This document shows, piece by piece, positions 1-6,738 of a stretch of 23,175 nt of DNA. A program made the position numbers and the translations under genes. Source of the DNA: a virus. The stretch covers positions 1 through 23,175 of the IMG/VR virus record IMGVR_UViG_3300042868_003198. One strand, 5' to 3'. Each line of letters starts with the position of its first letter. Position 1 is the first letter of the stretch. The notes under the pieces are model-generated. The model was not told the origin of the DNA. It saw nothing but the letters and a program-made list of their open reading frames with translations, and did not search any database.

Positions 1-45
1 CTTTAAATAATACCGAGTGGTAGCGGTAAAGAAGAATTTTAAATT

Positions 46-98
46 AAAAGCCTTCAAGTTAGTACGGAACTACCACCCTGAACACTTGAGGGCTTTTT
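46..98 (+). terminator. Hairpin with T-run ahead of the primase gene
   Basis: A 13-base arm at 46-58 (AAAAGCCTTCAAG) pairs with 85-97 (CTTGAGGGCTTTT) with one G-T wobble. The right arm runs into five T residues (94-98), so it reads as an intrinsic terminator or attenuator for + strand transcription. The 26-base loop is long, which lowers confidence. It lies 12 bases before the ATG at 110, arguing against starting the primase at the upstream in-frame GTG at 17, which would translate through the hairpin. Bases 1-45 are probably the tail of an upstream gene or spacer; a frame ending in TAG at 21-23 is open from the window edge. Confidence 0.5.
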
Positions 99-109
99 GC
101 ATTAACATT

Positions 110-2494
110 ATGAAAGTAAGTTTTTTTACATCAACATTTTCAACTAGTCCGAAAGTATCAAAGGATGTTTCTTTTTTCTTGGATAGGATTAGAGACGGAG
201 CATCAAAGACATTAGTCGGAGACATTAGGGCAGCGAATGAACCCGAAAAGCAAAAGGAGTTAAAACAGAAATTGCCTGCGGTTTGCTTTAATGGTTATTT
301 TGCTAATCGGTCAAAGACTGGATTGAAAAAGTCTTCAGGACTGGCAATATTAGATTTTGACGATACAAAGGATATTGATTCGGCAAATAGTTTGAAAGCT
401 GAACTAGTCAAAGATAAACACATTTTTGCGACATGGATTTCACCACGGTACGGAGTTAAGGCGCTTTACAGAATTGTGGAAATTCAGGATGACCAAGAGT
501 TCAAAAAGGTTATTGAACAAATATTTGAGCATTACCCAAATGCAGACAAAAGCGGTTCGGATATTTCTAGGTTGTGCCTTGAATCTTATGACCCTGAAAT
601 ATACGTAAACTTAAATGCTGAAATATTTATACCTGAGGTTAGGGTATTGCCTCACGAAATAGATATCATTGGTCAAGTCACAAACATACCATTAACCGAC
701 CAAGACCAAATAGCGAATAGGTTGATACATTGGTTTCAAAAGAAATACGATGCCAAACAAAGAAACACTAGTCTGTTTAAATTATGCAGTGCGTTTAATG
801 ATTTCGGAGTGGATAAATCGATTGCGGAAATGTACTGCATCCGATATGCTCAAAAAGATTTTGATGCACCTGAGATTAAGAAAATAATTGATTCAGCATA
901 CAAAAAGACTTCGCAGTTTGGAGCGCAAAGATTTGAGGATAAAGACCGCGTTCGTAGATTGACCAATATGGTTATGGGTGGTAAAAAGAAAGCACACATT
1001 AAACAAGAATTTAAGGATGTTTCAGATGATGCCCTAGATAGTGAAATTGAAATAATCAAATCAAATATTAAAGTAGAGAAGTTTTGGGACTTTGATAAGG
1101 ATGGAAGACCGATTATTAACGCATACAAATTTAAACTATACACAGAGAGTCTAAACTATTTTAAGCACTATCCAAGCGGACAAAACAAAGGGTTTATCTT
1201 CATTCATAAAGACGATAATTTTATTGATAATGCCCATGAGTTTAGAATCAAGGATATTGTAATGGGTAATCTTCTAGCAAATGACGAAATCGATGTGTTC
1301 AATGTAGTAGCTGAAAACACTAAATTGTTTTTGCCTAGTTATTTGAGCATGATTGAAACAGCTGAAGTCGACATTGAAAAGGATGGTAAAGACTTTGCAT
1401 GGATATACTTTAAAAATTCAGCGGTAAAAGTTTTTCAGGAACGAATAGAAATATTTGCATACAGTGAACTTGATAAACACATTTGGCGCGACCAAGTTGT
1501 TGACCGTGACTTTACGGATGCCGACCATCACGAAAGTATGTTTAGAACGTTTGTATGGTTAATCGCTGGTGAAGACGTGGAGCGTTACAACACTATGAAG
1601 TCAATAATCGGTTATCTATTGCATAGCTACAAAACGAGCGCAAACAACAAAGCTATTATTTTGAATGATGAAACGATTTCAGAGCATCCAAATGGAGGCT
1701 CAGGAAAAGGAATTTTGACCAATGCAATAGGGCAAATGAAAAAGGTTTCGACTATTGACGGTAAAAACTTTGATTTTAATAAGTCGTTTCCATATCAAAC
1801 AGTACCAACGGATTGCCAAGTGTTGGCATTTGATGATGTAAAAAAGAACTTTAATTTTGAAAGTCTATTTAGTTTGATTACTGAGGGTATCACAATTGAA
1901 TACAAAAATCAAGGCGCTACAAAGTTGCCAGTAAGTGAAAGTCCGAAAGTATTGATTTCAACAAATTACACTTTGAAGGCTGAGGGCGGTTCGTTTAAGC
2001 GCAGGATGTTTGAAGTTGAACTATCTTCATATTTTGGAGCGCATCACAGTCCTAGAGACGAATTTGATTGTATGCTGTTTGATGACTGGGATGTGATGGA
2101 ATGGGCGCGATTTGACCACTACATGATAAACTGTTTGCAATACTTTCTAGAGAATGGCTTGGTTGAATACGAGCATAAAAATCTCGGTATTCGTAAATTG
2201 ATAAATAACACATCGAGAGAGTTTGTACAATGGATGGATGAAAAAGAGTTCAGCAATAAGGAAAGGGTTTATTATAAAGACTTTATGGAGCGTTTTGTTT
2301 CGGATTATACCGACTTCAAAAAATTCTTAACGCAAAGAATGTTTAACACATGGTTAAAAACGTACTTTGATTTTAAGCATATTGAAATTGTTTCAGGCGC
2401 TGCAAATGGCGTTCGATACTATGAATTGAATAATGACGATTTAAAACACATTGACGATGCCGAAAGTAATATTGAAACAGACACCCCTTTCTGA
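110..2494 (+). CDS. VirE_N/BT4734-type primase fused to SF3 helicase
   Basis: This 794-residue protein should prime and unwind phage DNA at replication initiation. Residues about 50-190 look like the VirE_N/BT4734 primase-like domain of Bacteroidetes mobile elements: SGLAILDFDD (76-85), an ISPRYGVKAL segment, then a D-x-SR-x-C pattern. A helical primase-C-terminal-like stretch follows. The C-terminal half is a superfamily 3 helicase: Walker A GGSGKG near 529, Walker B VLAFDDV at 571-577, a sensor VLISTN at 614-619 and an FKRRMF arginine-finger segment shortly after. The start at ATG 110 is preferred over GTG 17 because a hairpin occupies the space between. The 3' end overlaps the next gene by 38 bases, suggesting coupled translation. 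Architecture is seen; replication role is family inference. Confidence 0.85.
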   Translation: MKVSFFTSTFSTSPKVSKDVSFFLDRIRDGASKTLVGDIRAANEPEKQKELKQKLPAVCFNGYFANRSKTGLKKSSGLAILDFDDTKDIDSANSLKAELVKDKHIFATWISPRYGVKALYRIVEIQDDQEFKKVIEQIFEHYPNADKSGSDISRLCLESYDPEIYVNLNAEIFIPEVRVLPHEIDIIGQVTNIPLTDQDQIANRLIHWFQKKYDAKQRNTSLFKLCSAFNDFGVDKSIAEMYCIRYAQKDFDAPEIKKIIDSAYKKTSQFGAQRFEDKDRVRRLTNMVMGGKKKAHIKQEFKDVSDDALDSEIEIIKSNIKVEKFWDFDKDGRPIINAYKFKLYTESLNYFKHYPSGQNKGFIFIHKDDNFIDNAHEFRIKDIVMGNLLANDEIDVFNVVAENTKLFLPSYLSMIETAEVDIEKDGKDFAWIYFKNSAVKVFQERIEIFAYSELDKHIWRDQVVDRDFTDADHHESMFRTFVWLIAGEDVERYNTMKSIIGYLLHSYKTSANNKAIILNDETISEHPNGGSGKGILTNAIGQMKKVSTIDGKNFDFNKSFPYQTVPTDCQVLAFDDVKKNFNFESLFSLITEGITIEYKNQGATKLPVSESPKVLISTNYTLKAEGGSFKRRMFEVELSSYFGAHHSPRDEFDCMLFDDWDVMEWARFDHYMINCLQYFLENGLVEYEHKNLGIRKLINNTSREFVQWMDEKEFSNKERVYYKDFMERFVSDYTDFKKFLTQRMFNTWLKTYFDFKHIEIVSGAANGVRYYELNNDDLKHIDDAESNIETDTPF

Positions 2495-3518
2495 GTATAA
2501 ATACAGCCATGCTTATGATGACTTTGAAAATTTAGTATCACGAGAAAGGGCTATAAATGATGGAAGACCGTACTACTTTGATATTGAAAAACAGATTAAG
2601 TTAAAGACAAAAACATCTAGTCTAGGTAACTTGTTTTGGAGTGCATATCCGAATCAGAAATACACGTTGCGAAATGTAAGCTATGATTTTTCTGAATTAG
2701 AAAAGACCTTTGAAACCTATGAACATAGGAAATTTAAGGGAGATATAATTGAAAATCTAAGTTTTAAATACAAAGGGTTTGATGTGTTATTGCAAAATGC
2801 TCAAGAGGAAATAAGGATTATTGATTCATATTTCAGGAGTGATGTAAAAGCACAACTGTTATGCGGTACAGATTGCATTGTTGAGGTCGTAAAGTCTAGT
2901 GATATATCAAAGAATAAAGCGCAGTTTATTGAAGACAATCAAATATTAACATTTAAAATTTATATCGATGACAAAGGAAATCAAAAGTCGGAGCGAGATA
3001 GTATCATTGGAGACCGAGAAATTGAAGACATTAATAGAAGAATACATGACGGGCAAGGCAAACTTGCAGAACAAAAGGACGAATTGGAGCAACTGGATAA
3101 AATCGGAAAAAATAAAGCATTTACAGAGATATCTAGATTTGAGGGATGGATTGAACCTAGAATTAGAATTTTTGAAGACAGAAATAAAGATTTTAAGCGA
3201 ACAAAAGGAGAGCTTCTTGGAACAGAAATTGACAGAAGAGACGGAATTAGAGAAAGAATTACAGAATTTAGTAACAGAATTGAATCAACTAGAAGAGAAA
3301 TTGAATACGAACGAGAACAAGTTAACAGTTTTGAAAGTGGGTCAAAAAGAACAACTGAATGCGTTTCAAAAATACCTGAACTTGAAAGCAGAATTACAGA
3401 AATCAATAACAAGTTTAGAGAGATTGCAAAGGACTGCAAAATTGAATGGTTTAGAAACAAATGGATGCAAGGTAAATGCATTGATAAATTAAGTGAAATA
3501 AAATATTGGACATCATGA
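2457..3518 (+). CDS. Unknown coiled-coil protein of the replication block
   Basis: A protein of 353 residues with no family I recognise. The first ~170 residues are mixed alpha/beta with many aromatics; the remainder is strongly charged, predicted helical and unusually arginine-rich (roughly 27 Arg in the last 175 residues against about 7 in the first 170). ATG 2457 is preferred over TTG 2451. The stop (TGA 3516-3518) overlaps the ATG of the nuclease gene as ATGA, which favours this frame as a genuinely translated operon member. From 2968 to 3492 a second long frame runs inside it, see separate entry. The composition break near 2970 could mean that the C-terminal part is read in the other frame, through frameshift or mutation. 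Position suggests a replication or recombination accessory role, but that is inference only. Confidence 0.6.
   Translation: MPKVILKQTPLSEYKYSHAYDDFENLVSRERAINDGRPYYFDIEKQIKLKTKTSSLGNLFWSAYPNQKYTLRNVSYDFSELEKTFETYEHRKFKGDIIENLSFKYKGFDVLLQNAQEEIRIIDSYFRSDVKAQLLCGTDCIVEVVKSSDISKNKAQFIEDNQILTFKIYIDDKGNQKSERDSIIGDREIEDINRRIHDGQGKLAEQKDELEQLDKIGKNKAFTEISRFEGWIEPRIRIFEDRNKDFKRTKGELLGTEIDRRDGIRERITEFSNRIESTRREIEYEREQVNSFESGSKRTTECVSKIPELESRITEINNKFREIAKDCKIEWFRNKWMQGKCIDKLSEIKYWTS
2968..3492 (+). CDS. Nested +1-frame ORF encoding a Leu/Glu/Lys coiled coil
   Basis: A 174-residue ATG-initiated frame lies wholly within the preceding gene, one base out of phase. The product is a textbook coiled coil, with heptad-like runs such as LEKELQNLVTELNQLEEKL and LNLKAELQKSITSLERL, using ordinary tta/ttg/gaa/aaa codons. 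This composition looks more natural than the arginine-rich reading in the host frame. Three readings remain: a true overlapping gene, the real C-terminus of the upstream protein reached by a +1 shift, or a by-product of repetitive coding. No strong ribosome-binding site is visible before 2968. It ends 22 bases before the nuclease ATG at 3515. Confidence 0.42.
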   Translation: MTKEIKSRSEIVSLETEKLKTLIEEYMTGKANLQNKRTNWSNWIKSEKIKHLQRYLDLRDGLNLELEFLKTEIKILSEQKESFLEQKLTEETELEKELQNLVTELNQLEEKLNTNENKLTVLKVGQKEQLNAFQKYLNLKAELQKSITSLERLQRTAKLNGLETNGCKVNALIN

Positions 3519-3988
3519 ACAAAGACAATAAACACCTACTCCAAGCAATGCACCACGCATGGCAATTGCAGCGCAACCCGTCTTTTCCTGAGCATTGCAT
3601 ACCCGTACAAAAGTACAATGATGACAGCGCAAACGCTTTGACAAAATCAATTATTGACTTTCTTACGTTTAGCGGTTTTCAAGCCGAGAGAATTAACACA
3701 ATGGGCAAACGTATTGACAAAACGAAAACAGTCGATACCGTATTAGGAAAGCGTCAAATAGGTGGCGTAAGTTGGATAAAAGGAACTGGGACAAAAGGAA
3801 GCGCGGATATTAGCGCGACTATCAAAGGGCGCTCCGTAAAGATTGAGGTCAAATATGGCAAAGACCGTCAAAGCGAATACCAGAAAGAATACCAACAAGC
3901 AATAGAAACAGCGGGAGGCGTGTATGTAATTGCTAAGGACTTCGATAGTTGGTACGTGTGGTTTAATCAATTTGTAAAGTCGATATAA
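3515..3988 (+). CDS. VRR-NUC-like PD-(D/E)XK nuclease
   Basis: A 157-residue protein resembling VRR-NUC-type nucleases, which cleave branched DNA or Holliday-junction-like structures. The core is visible: GSADIS places the metal-binding Asp at 98, IEVK supplies Glu111 and Lys113 of the (D/E)xK motif, and Gln119 and Gln128 lie in the helix that follows, before AGGVYVIA (133-140). The first ~85 residues are a basic N-terminal part with no recognised domain. ATG 3515 is chosen over TTG 3506 because it forms an ATGA overlap with the upstream stop. The size suits stand-alone phage members of the family. It probably resolves replication or recombination intermediates alongside the primase-helicase and the ERF protein. 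Confidence 0.78.
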   Translation: MNKDNKHLLQAMHHAWQLQRNPSFPEHCIPVQKYNDDSANALTKSIIDFLTFSGFQAERINTMGKRIDKTKTVDTVLGKRQIGGVSWIKGTGTKGSADISATIKGRSVKIEVKYGKDRQSEYQKEYQQAIETAGGVYVIAKDFDSWYVWFNQFVKSI

Positions 3989-4018
3989 AAATAATTAAAT
4001 TATTTTCACTTTTTTTAT
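3988..4018 (+). terminator. AT-only palindrome plus T-tract after the nuclease
   Basis: A perfect 9-base inverted repeat (AAAATAATT at 3988-3996, AATTATTTT at 3998-4006) begins at the last base of the nuclease stop and is followed by CAC and seven T's. All pairs are A-T and the loop is one nominal base, so the hairpin is weak; it may be a weak terminator or merely AT-rich spacer between two transcription units. Confidence 0.3.
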
Positions 4019-4046
4019 TGCTGTTTAAAAAATTTAGTTACTTTTG
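4018..4046 (+). promoter_or_regulatory. Bacteroidetes-type promoter for the recombination block
   Basis: TTG at 4018-4020 and TACTTTTG (TAnnTTTG) at 4039-4046 are separated by 18 bases, matching the Bacteroidetes -33/-7 promoter layout. Transcription would start near 4050-4055, leaving a leader of about 35-40 bases before ATG 4090. It sits in the longest gap of the early region, after the nuclease gene, and would drive the 4090-5908 genes. Confidence 0.65.
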
Positions 4047-4089
4047 TATCGTCTTAGCAACGGAGTTAAGGCGAAAAAACTAAACAACG

Positions 4090-4431
4090 ATGACAAATTC
4101 AGGACTATTAATCACATTAGGATTTCAAAACACGGCAAACTTCACGAACAACGTTGCAAAACGTTTGCCAAACAGAGTTGAACAAGCGTACCTATCAAGT
4201 GTAGGCATGGAAAGAAAAGCTACTGGTTCTTATAACTATTTTCTTGATATCGAAGTCAATGGTGAAATGACCACTTTGAGAAAGCATACAAACGATTCAA
4301 TGGCTTGGGATTTCTATACAGATTTAGAAGATGGTTCAAGAGCCTTAAGCAACTTTAAAAAACAGGTTGTGTTAATGATTCTTGAAGATTGCAAAGATGA
4401 AATCATTGAGTTAACTGAAGAGTTAGTTTAA
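4090..4431 (+). CDS. Small unknown early protein (113 aa)
   Basis: I do not recognise this family. The product is soluble-looking, with no signal peptide or membrane segment. The central part (about residues 48-75) alternates hydrophobic and polar residues as in beta strands (NYFLDIEVNG), and the C-terminus (89-113) is an acidic amphipathic helix ending in EELV. It is the first gene after the 4018-4046 promoter, so it should be the most strongly expressed of its operon. Its start context (AAAAACTAAACAACG before ATG) is repeated exactly before the ERF gene at 4687. Early operon position suggests a takeover, regulatory or recombination accessory function, without direct evidence. Confidence 0.65.
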   Translation: MTNSGLLITLGFQNTANFTNNVAKRLPNRVEQAYLSSVGMERKATGSYNYFLDIEVNGEMTTLRKHTNDSMAWDFYTDLEDGSRALSNFKKQVVLMILEDCKDEIIELTEELV

Positions 4432-4481
4432 CAAATCAAAACGGGGGACGCATCCATAACGCACAAATTAAACAAATAACA

Positions 4482-4664
4482 ATGGCAAACAAGAAAACAG
4501 CGGGTCGGCATCCAAAGCCCGAAAGCGAAAAGCTAAGTCACGCTTACAGATTGGCGTTCAATGAATCGCAGAACCAAGCGTTAAAGGCTAAGGCTAAAAA
4601 AGTATTAGGTATTGACGATGTACATATGTACTTACGCAGCCTTAGCTTGAGAGATATTAATTAA
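4482..4664 (+). CDS. Ribbon-helix-helix-like small DNA-binding protein
   Basis: A 60-residue basic protein. After a lysine-rich N-terminus (GRHPKPESEKLSHAYR), residues 20-30 could form the DNA-contacting beta strand (AYRLAFNE), followed by helix 1 (ESQNQALKAKAKKVLG) and helix 2 (DDVHMYLRSLSLRD). This strand-helix-helix order is typical of ribbon-helix-helix repressors or mobilisation accessory proteins. It could autoregulate the promoter at 4018-4046, which is inference. The 50-base gap before it holds a GGGGGAC-containing stretch with no clear hairpin. Confidence 0.5.
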   Translation: MANKKTAGRHPKPESEKLSHAYRLAFNESQNQALKAKAKKVLGIDDVHMYLRSLSLRDIN

Positions 4665-4671
4665 ACAAAAC

Positions 4672-4689
4672 AAAAACTAAACAACGATG
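4672..4689 (+). promoter_or_regulatory. Initiation leader identical to the one at 4075-4092
   Basis: The 18 bases AAAAACTAAACAACGATG, ending in the start codon, occur both here (ERF gene) and at 4075-4092 (first gene of the block). No Shine-Dalgarno motif is present; A-rich leaders are typical of Bacteroidetes translation initiation. The exact repeat suggests a shared efficient initiation or regulatory site. Confidence 0.4.
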
Positions 4690-5187
4690 GAAAAGACAAT
4701 TCTACAAAGGCTGTTTGATGCACAGAAAGAAATAGGCAAGGTAGTAAAGAACGCCAAAAACCCGCACTTCAAAAACACGTATGCAGACATCAATGCAATA
4801 GTTGACGCGGTTGAGCCTATTCTTAACAAGCATGGATTGATGTTGATACAACCAATTGAAGATGGTATCGTAAAAACAAGAATAATAAACGTAGAGAATG
4901 GTGAAGCAATCGAGAGCGCAATGCCTTTGGTTATGAGTGGCACACCTCAAGCAATGGGCAGCCAAATCACCTATTACAGACGCTACACGCTTCAATCATT
5001 GCTTTGCTTACAAGTTGAAGACGATGATGCGCAAACAGCATCAAATCAAAAGCCAGCGTTCACATCCGCGAACTTTGAAAGTGCATTCACTAAGTGCAGC
5101 ACTATTGAGCAAATCAAGTTAGTGGCAACGGTAACGCCTGAGATTGAAAAGGCATACAACGAATTTGTAAAATCAAAAACTAAGTAA
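4687..5187 (+). CDS. erf: ERF-family single-strand annealing recombinase
   Basis: A 166-residue protein matching the ERF superfamily, phage annealing proteins that pair complementary single strands in RecA-independent recombination. Diagnostic segments are KNTYADINAIVDAVEPIL (residues 29-46), KHGLMLIQP (48-56), PQAMGSQITYYRRYTLQSLL (87-106) and the acidic cluster VEDDDAQ (110-116), in the usual order. The ~130-residue core is complete. The C-terminal ~40 residues form a short helical tail, probably the variable partner-binding part. It is followed one base later by the next gene and shares an operon with an SSB-tail protein, its probable partner on single-stranded DNA. Confidence 0.88.
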   Translation: MEKTILQRLFDAQKEIGKVVKNAKNPHFKNTYADINAIVDAVEPILNKHGLMLIQPIEDGIVKTRIINVENGEAIESAMPLVMSGTPQAMGSQITYYRRYTLQSLLCLQVEDDDAQTASNQKPAFTSANFESAFTKCSTIEQIKLVATVTPEIEKAYNEFVKSKTK

Positions 5188-5188
5188 A

Positions 5189-5644
5189 ATGAAACAAGAG
5201 GAAATATATCACAATGCCCAATGGGAGCAAATGGAAGCCCGTTTGTCAATGAGCAAAAACGAAATCCAATTGGAAGCGCAGCACCAACTCCAACAAATTT
5301 TAGACGCTGGCGAAACAGATGAGTTCAAGCTATTAGCCATTACGGAGCGAAATAAGACGTTTTGGGACACTTTCAGCAGCGAAGTAAGGGCAAAGATTAA
5401 CGACACCCCTGAGAAGTCTTACAAAGCGTTTGGTTGTGAGTTTGCAATAAGAAACACGGGAGACCGTTTAGACTACGCATCCGATACTATCTACGCTCAA
5501 ATTCAAGAGCAACTCAAAGAAAGGGAGGCATTGTTAAAAACAGCGTTCAAATCAAAGCAACCAATCTACGACGAACACGGGGCAGAAGTGCCGAAAGTCC
5601 CCGTTAAAACTTTTGGCAAAGAAACATTAATCGTTAAATTCTAA
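5189..5644 (+). CDS. Unknown protein coupled to the ERF annealase
   Basis: A 151-residue protein without a recognised family. Residues 1-40 are a glutamine-rich amphipathic helix; the middle holds an aromatic segment (KTFWDTFSSEVRAKI) and a predicted strand (KAFGCEFAIRNTGDRLDYA); residues 105-120 are a charged helix; the tail ends in TLIVKF. The ATG lies one base after the ERF stop, so the two genes are probably translated together. Position between ERF and an SSB-like protein suggests a recombination accessory, perhaps a nuclease or nuclease modulator, but no catalytic motif is visible. Confidence 0.6.
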   Translation: MKQEEIYHNAQWEQMEARLSMSKNEIQLEAQHQLQQILDAGETDEFKLLAITERNKTFWDTFSSEVRAKINDTPEKSYKAFGCEFAIRNTGDRLDYASDTIYAQIQEQLKEREALLKTAFKSKQPIYDEHGAEVPKVPVKTFGKETLIVKF

Positions 5645-5656
5645 AATCAATAAACA

Positions 5657-5908
5657 ATGAGTAATTACGACAACACCAATACTGGTGCAATTTTCAAGAA
5701 CGAGCAAAAGACTGGCTCGCAGCCCGATTATCGAGGCACAATCAATGTCGATGGAGTGGATAAGCAAATAGCGCTTTGGGTAAAAGATTCAAAAGCAGGT
5801 AAAAAATTCTTTAGCGCTAAGATTTCTGAGCCATACCAAAAAGACCAACAAGCACCGAGCGGAGGGCTTACAGTCGCGGACGTGGAAAACGATGATTTGC
5901 CTTTTTAA
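5657..5908 (+). CDS. Small protein with SSB-like acidic C-terminal tip
   Basis: An 83-residue protein ending in VENDDLPF. An acidic stretch closing in an I/L-P-F tripeptide is the hallmark of bacterial SSB C-termini, which recruit replication and repair enzymes. Residues 8-58 could make a compact beta barrel (GAIFKNEQKTGSQPDYRGTI, then KQIALWVKD and KKFFSAKISEP) similar to DUF736-type small OB-like proteins. A linker (QQAPSGG) precedes the tip, as in SSB. It is shorter than normal SSB (~110-180 aa). It is the last gene of the ERF operon and could coat single strands and bind the annealase, or mimic the tip to compete for host partners. Tail motif is seen; fold is inferred. Confidence 0.6.
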   Translation: MSNYDNTNTGAIFKNEQKTGSQPDYRGTINVDGVDKQIALWVKDSKAGKKFFSAKISEPYQKDQQAPSGGLTVADVENDDLPF

Positions 5909-5916
5909 ACAAAAAC

Positions 5917-5940
5917 GGGGAGCGTAACAACTCCCCTTAT
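5917..5940 (+). terminator. GGGGAG/CTCCCC hairpin closing the recombination operon
   Basis: GGGGAG (5917-5922) pairs with CTCCCC (5931-5936) around an 8-base loop, followed by TTATTA, a short T-poor tail. It lies just after the SSB-tail gene. The same stem occurs after the major capsid gene at 22788-22809, which supports a terminator or processing signal used by this phage. Confidence 0.6.
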
Positions 5941-5952
5941 TAAACTAACACA

Positions 5953-6009
5953 ATGACCTTGCAAGAAGTGAGAGATGCGCTGGGTAAACCTAATTTGGTT
6001 ATTGAGTAG
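5953..6009 (+). CDS. 18-codon ORF, possible truncated gene start
   Basis: ATG 5953 begins MTLQEVRDALGKPNLVIE and stops at TAG 6007-6009. It has the same A-rich leader (AAACTAACACA before ATG) as neighbouring genes, so it could be translated. The sequence reads like the N-terminus of a larger helical protein cut short where the cassette-like segment begins. It may be a remnant or leader peptide. Confidence 0.3.
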   Translation: MTLQEVRDALGKPNLVIE

Positions 6010-6075
6010 TGATAACGGTTTCGGGCTTGCCGTCAGGTTGGGATTAATTAGTACAAATTTTAAATTGAAATACAA
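6010..6075 (+). repeat. Cassette-junction-like spacer A
   Basis: The spacer starts TGATAACGGTTTC, holds a small ACGG...CCGT inverted repeat (about 6014-6017 with 6029-6032), and ends in a leader (ATTAATTAGTACAAATTTT then ACAAATG) that aligns with the leader before the next small ORF at 6404-6441 (GGTTAATGAGTAGAAACTT then ACAAATG). A GATAAC box near the start parallels the TATAAC box of the other two spacers. It appears to be a diverged member of the same junction family, with no full-length palindrome visible. Confidence 0.35.
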
Positions 6076-6318
6076 ATGTTAAATAAAGCACTTACATACA
6101 TAGAAGCACGAATGCCCAACTTGCGGCAAACCCGTGTTATAAGCCGTTTTTTATGCTACTTCGGAGTACATAAGATAAGAATAGGCTTAGGTTGGTCAGG
6201 AATTAAAAGATTTGATACTTGCTATCATTGTAAGTATTCAATTTGGGTTGAAGATATTGAAGGCAATAAAAAGATTAATGCTGAATTACAAAAGCATATT
6301 GATAGCAAGTCGTCTTAA
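6076..6318 (+). CDS. Unknown 80-aa protein with CxxC pair
   Basis: I do not recognise this protein. It is basic, with an N-terminal amphipathic helix, a hydrophobic mid-section (VISRFLCYFGVHKIRIGLGW) and a CYHCKYSIW segment whose two cysteines could bind metal, though only one CxxC is present; Cys27 might contribute. The C-terminus is a charged helix. It is flanked by inverted-repeat spacers, so it resembles an accessory gene cassette rather than a core phage gene. Confidence 0.5.
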   Translation: MLNKALTYIEARMPNLRQTRVISRFLCYFGVHKIRIGLGWSGIKRFDTCYHCKYSIWVEDIEGNKKINAELQKHIDSKSS

Positions 6319-6325
6319 AATGACT

Positions 6326-6397
6326 TATAACGTTTTGCAGATACACGCTGTGAGCGTTGTATTGAGCGTGGCAAAATAGCGTGTATGTGCTGTTATA
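6326..6397. repeat. Long imperfect inverted repeat, attC-like (spacer B)
   Basis: TATAAC (6326-6331) pairs with GTTATA (6392-6397), and GCAgATACACGCT (6337-6349) pairs with AGCGTGTATgTGC (6378-6390) with a single mismatch. Unpaired spacers of 5 bases (left) and 1 base (right) separate the boxes, and the 28-base centre is largely unpaired. Two box pairs with an asymmetric spacer and variable centre in 72 bp resemble the layout of integron attC sites, although the outer boxes only loosely fit RYYYAAC/GTTRRRY. It separates two small unknown ORFs. Confidence 0.55.
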
Positions 6398-6438
6398 GCC
6401 AGTAGCGGTTAATGAGTAGAAACTTAATTTAAAAACAA

Positions 6439-6672
6439 ATGGAAGATATAAAACAGAAAGCAGAAGAACTTATTGAAAAGTTCAGCCAAATAGATACACC
6501 AAATTGGAATCCAATGACAGGAAAACTTGAACAAGAACCAATAGGGTATCATTCGGGTAAAATTGGTGCTGAAATACACTTAAAAACAATGATACTTGAA
6601 ATGAGTAGAAGCAATACATCAGTAGATACTATTCGTCATTGGCAGAAAGTTTTGTCGGAGGTGATGTCGTAG
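6439..6672 (+). CDS. Unknown 77-aa helical protein
   Basis: Not recognised. It starts with an acidic amphipathic helix (EDIKQKAEELIEKFSQ), has a short proline/asparagine-rich turn region (DTPNWNPMTGKLEQEPIGYH) and ends with two helices (AEIHLKTMILEMSR and DTIRHWQKVLSEVM). No membrane segment or cysteine pair. It begins after inverted-repeat spacer B with a leader similar to that of the preceding small ORF and ends just before the similar spacer C, so it looks like a second accessory cassette. Confidence 0.5.
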   Translation: MEDIKQKAEELIEKFSQIDTPNWNPMTGKLEQEPIGYHSGKIGAEIHLKTMILEMSRSNTSVDTIRHWQKVLSEVMS

Positions 6673-6679
6673 CTATTGG

Positions 6680-6717
6680 TTATAACTAACAAATACACGC
6701 TATTATTTAGCGCATAT
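6680..6717. repeat. Cassette-junction-like spacer C
   Basis: TATAAC (6681-6686) and ATACACGCT (6693-6701) repeat the left-arm boxes of spacer B, 6 instead of 9 bases apart. ATAcaCGCT is mirrored by AGCGcaTAT (6709-6717) around a 7-base loop. The right outer box (GTTATA) of spacer B is absent downstream. It looks like a shortened copy of the same element. Confidence 0.45.
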
Positions 6718-6738
6718 ACAACATTTAATAATAACACA

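Noticed and set aside
17-109. Upstream GTG start extending the primase by 31 residues
   Set aside because: The extension crosses a hairpin with a T-run (46-98) and matches no VirE_N-type N-terminus; ATG 110 suits the family better.
2981-3535. 184-codon antisense frame across the coiled-coil gene
   Set aside because: Leucine/serine-rich shadow produced by repetitive coding on the + strand; no other gene here is on the minus strand and no promoter or start context supports it.
450-4073. 14-base repeat ACGGAGTTAAGGCG at 450-463 and 4060-4073
   Set aside because: About one such 14-mer pair is expected by chance in 23 kb; one copy lies within coding sequence.
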